Source of the DNA: Trachythela sp. YZ-2020
Lineage: Eukaryota; Cnidaria; Anthozoa; Malacalcyonacea; Clavulariidae
Reading direction: 5' to 3'
NCBI GenBank assembly: GCA_016169945.1
Contig: JADLSH010000254.1
Coordinates: 930,001 to 994,000 of the forward strand
DNA length: 64,000 nt
Shown piece after piece: positions 63,101 through 64,000 of this stretch. Each line of letters opens with the position of its first letter. The stretch's first letter is position 1. The translations under genes were made by a program, and so were the position numbers. The notes below the pieces were generated by a model that ran no database searches, was not told where the DNA came from, and was given only the letters and a program-made list of their open reading frames with translations.

Positions 63101-63905
63101 AAACAAAAATACTCGTCTGCACAGAGTGTGATAAATAGCTTGTGTGATGAAAAAAGATATGAATTTACTTTGACTGGAAAGTTTGAAGATGTTGTAGGTA
63201 ATGAGTTTTAAGATTTCTTTGAATCTTGGGCAAACTAGGAAACATTGGTTGTGGAAACATTAGGGCCATTTATACGGGAGAAAATAAGTCGCGACTTACA
63301 TAAGACGCATCTTATATAAGACGCGAACACACTCGTATAAAAGGTCGACGACTTAAATAAGAACAGGGGTTCAGGCTGTTCCACAATAAGTCGCGACTTA
63401 TTAGAATTTGACCATTTATACGAGTGTGTTCGCGTCTTATATAAGACGCGTCTTATGTAAGTCGCGACTTGTTTTCTCCCGTATAAATGGCCCTATTGTT
63501 TCGTAGTCCTTCTTTCAAACCAGGAAACATTGTTTCCGCACCAAGAATCGCACTTGGAAAGCAAAATATAAATCCTTTTCAATTTGTTCGAAGACTTTTT
63601 GGCTTCAATTGTCAAATGCTCTTTTCAATAGGAAGGAATAAAGCTGCGATGTTTAGTTTAACTACGATGTCATAAAAATAAAAAATAAATGTATCTTTAA
63701 ATTTGAAACAGGTCAACACGCGGAGGTACAGTGGCACACTGAAAGTGGAAAGAAACGCTCGTTGATTGGCAAATTTTTGGTTGAAGAAGACTTCCCAGAA
63801 TCCCTCAGTGATGAGAATCCTCCCAAAGTCTTCCCAGCACCACCTGTGGTCGTAATCACACCAACGAAGTACGAAAACAGCAAACAAGAGAAGGTCCTGG
63901 GTTAA
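57127..63905 (+). CDS. Secreted aerolysin/ETX-MTX2-type pore-forming protein with three Cys-rich repeats
   Basis: Seven exons join in phase: 57127-57398, 59263-59540, 60816-61093, 61521-61701, 62499-62772, 62977-63197, 63712-63905; 565 codons. Exon 1 starts with a clear signal peptide (MLATILLVFPLLFSSAMAQS). Residues about 20-185 form three repeats of about 45 residues with the pattern C...W..SFDKKG.S.C..GY...GLYR......IE..KCC. Exon 3 has an N-lobe-like block (WCAGCRAEWVGEDF, FSIKDIKYGEPVI). Exons 4-6 show the beta-pore module: THTTTSSWKQSHELGIEISY, a Ser/Thr-rich candidate insertion hairpin (QSSTTSDSTSNQQ), and strands such as YEFTLTGKFEDVVG. Aerolysin-fold proteins oligomerise and form a beta-barrel pore in membranes; targets cannot be inferred. 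It may be venom, defence or digestive. The repeats may bind surface ligands (inference). Exon 2 start was chosen at 59,263 because that acceptor restores the W..S.D....S.C repeat pattern. No lesions seen. Confidence 0.8.
57502..58970. repeat. 114-bp tandem array in intron 1, about 13 copies
   Basis: Unit GGTTTCCTCCTGTAGTAACA...TTACTGGACCTCTAGGGAGA...TGATAGAGCTATCCAGTATA...AGTTAGTTTAGTTTA. One unit has 8 extra bases (near 57,955). Alternating AGTTTAGAACTG and AGTTTATAACTG types suggest amplification by pairs of units. Older, more diverged copies follow to about 59,220. The same repeat is dispersed singly elsewhere in the window. Confidence 0.95.
59630..60640. repeat. TTAGTTTG microsatellite in intron 2
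   Basis: About 1 kb of almost pure TTAGTTTG octamers with patches of TTAG and TTTG tetramers. It fills most of intron 2 (59,541-60,815). Confidence 0.97.
61853..61925 (-). tRNA. tRNA-like sequence (probably a pseudo-tRNA inside a repeat)
   Basis: Minus strand: GACTCTGTAGCTCAGTGGTC (A box and D arm, GCTC/GAGC stem), anticodon arm CTGCACCGGAATCGCAG, and B box GGTTCGATTCC with a paired T stem. The first two acceptor pairs do not match, the last anticodon-stem pair is A/C, and position 33 is C where U is required if the anticodon is GGA. Internal Pol III promoter boxes look good, but the folding faults and the inverted half-copy at 62,297 suggest an element-derived pseudo-tRNA. Confidence 0.5.
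61853..62330. mobile_element. Palindromic element built on a tRNA-like sequence, in intron 4
   Basis: Two inverted arms centred near 62,100. The left arm (minus) has tRNA-like sequence then CTGTATATACATGAACTTGC and GGAAAGACAACCTTTATTGA; the right arm (plus) has AACCTTAATTGAATTGGCTG, TATATAGATG and then GCAACTGGACTCTGTAGGTC, the first third of the tRNA. Inner parts also pair (TTTAGGTCATTAAACTC with GAGTTTACTGGTCTAAA). The match reaches upstream of the tRNA, so this is not a simple tRNA-headed SINE. Confidence 0.7.
62325..62460. repeat. GTTTGTTT-rich simple sequence in intron 4
   Basis: Irregular CTTG, TTCG, GTTT and TTTGTG repeats just upstream of the exon 5 acceptor. Gives a false Cys/Phe/Val-rich open frame. 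Confidence 0.85.
62800..62910. repeat. ACAAC / GCAAT pentanucleotide repeat in intron 5
   Basis: GAATACAATA, GCAATGCAAT and CAACACAACACAACAC runs with 5-bp periodicity, almost filling the short intron 62,773-62,976. Confidence 0.9.
63263..63493. mobile_element. 231-bp hairpin MITE in intron 6
   Basis: Ends GGGCCATTTATACGGGAGAA and its perfect complement, with further matching interior (GTCGCGACTTACATAAGACG, CGAACACACTCGTATAAA). TA lies on both sides (63,261-63,262 and 63,494-63,495); alternatively a 3-bp ATT is duplicated around AGGGCC. Short unpaired centre near 63,355-63,385. No coding capacity. Confidence 0.9.
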
Positions 63906-63983
63906 TTGTTACTGAAAGATTAATGATAAAGTAGAAGCTTAGTTTGTTAGTGTAGCCAAGAATTGGTTACTGAATGTCATTGA

Positions 63984-63989
63984 AATAAA
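63984..63989 (+). terminator. Polyadenylation signal of the aerolysin-like gene
   Basis: AATAAA 79 bases after the TAA stop, at the right edge of the window. Confidence 0.7.
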
Positions 63990-64000
63990 ATAGTTGCATT

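Overview
The window looks like nuclear DNA of a marine invertebrate animal, most likely a cnidarian. It is AT-rich and its genes are broken by many short GT-AG introns. One gene is a very conserved animal histone acetyltransferase (KAT8/MOF) and another is an aerolysin-type pore-forming protein with cysteine-rich repeats. Most of the remainder is small inverted-repeat transposons, minisatellites and LINE tails. The cnidarian assignment is inference; nothing here excludes a sponge or another non-bilaterian. No bacterial or viral gene order is present.

Layout. 0-2.1 kb: exons of an unrecognised multi-pass membrane protein on the minus strand, running off the left edge. 2.65-3.2 kb: a 17-nt minisatellite. 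4.0-8.1 kb: a complete ten-exon KAT8 gene (443 codons). 8.2-12.4 kb: mobile-element debris (a 74-bp satellite with a MITE inside, a Harbinger-like MITE, a long foldback) around a small gene for a secreted cysteine-rich peptide. 12.9-20.7 kb: a large imperfect palindrome whose arms carry two head-to-head copies (A intact, B broken) of a small secreted-protein gene; the spacer holds a broken piece of KAT8. 21.4-25.1 kb: a 37-bp minisatellite, a MITE with two elements nested in it, and a collapsed third copy of the gene (C).

25-55.7 kb is a nest of recent segmental duplications: a roughly 10.9-kb unit twice, a 3-kb sub-block three times and a 5.8-kb unit twice. They carry two more intact copies of the secreted-protein gene (E, G), two broken ones (D, F), three identical-looking LINE reverse-transcriptase fragments, and two (ACTCTCATCA)n arrays grown inside a MITE. 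57.1-63.9 kb: a seven-exon gene for a secreted protein with three cysteine-rich repeats followed by an aerolysin/ETX-MTX2-like domain. Its introns hold a 114-bp tandem array, an 8-bp microsatellite, a palindrome built on a tRNA-like sequence, and a hairpin MITE.

The genes do not form one pathway. KAT8 is a housekeeping chromatin gene. The other recognisable products (the Cys-rich peptide, the A/E/G family and the aerolysin-like protein) are all predicted to be secreted, as expected of a fast-evolving defence or venom-type accessory region, but that common role is inference. All exon joins were made by eye from splice consensus and reading phase; boundaries of repeats are approximate to tens of bases.
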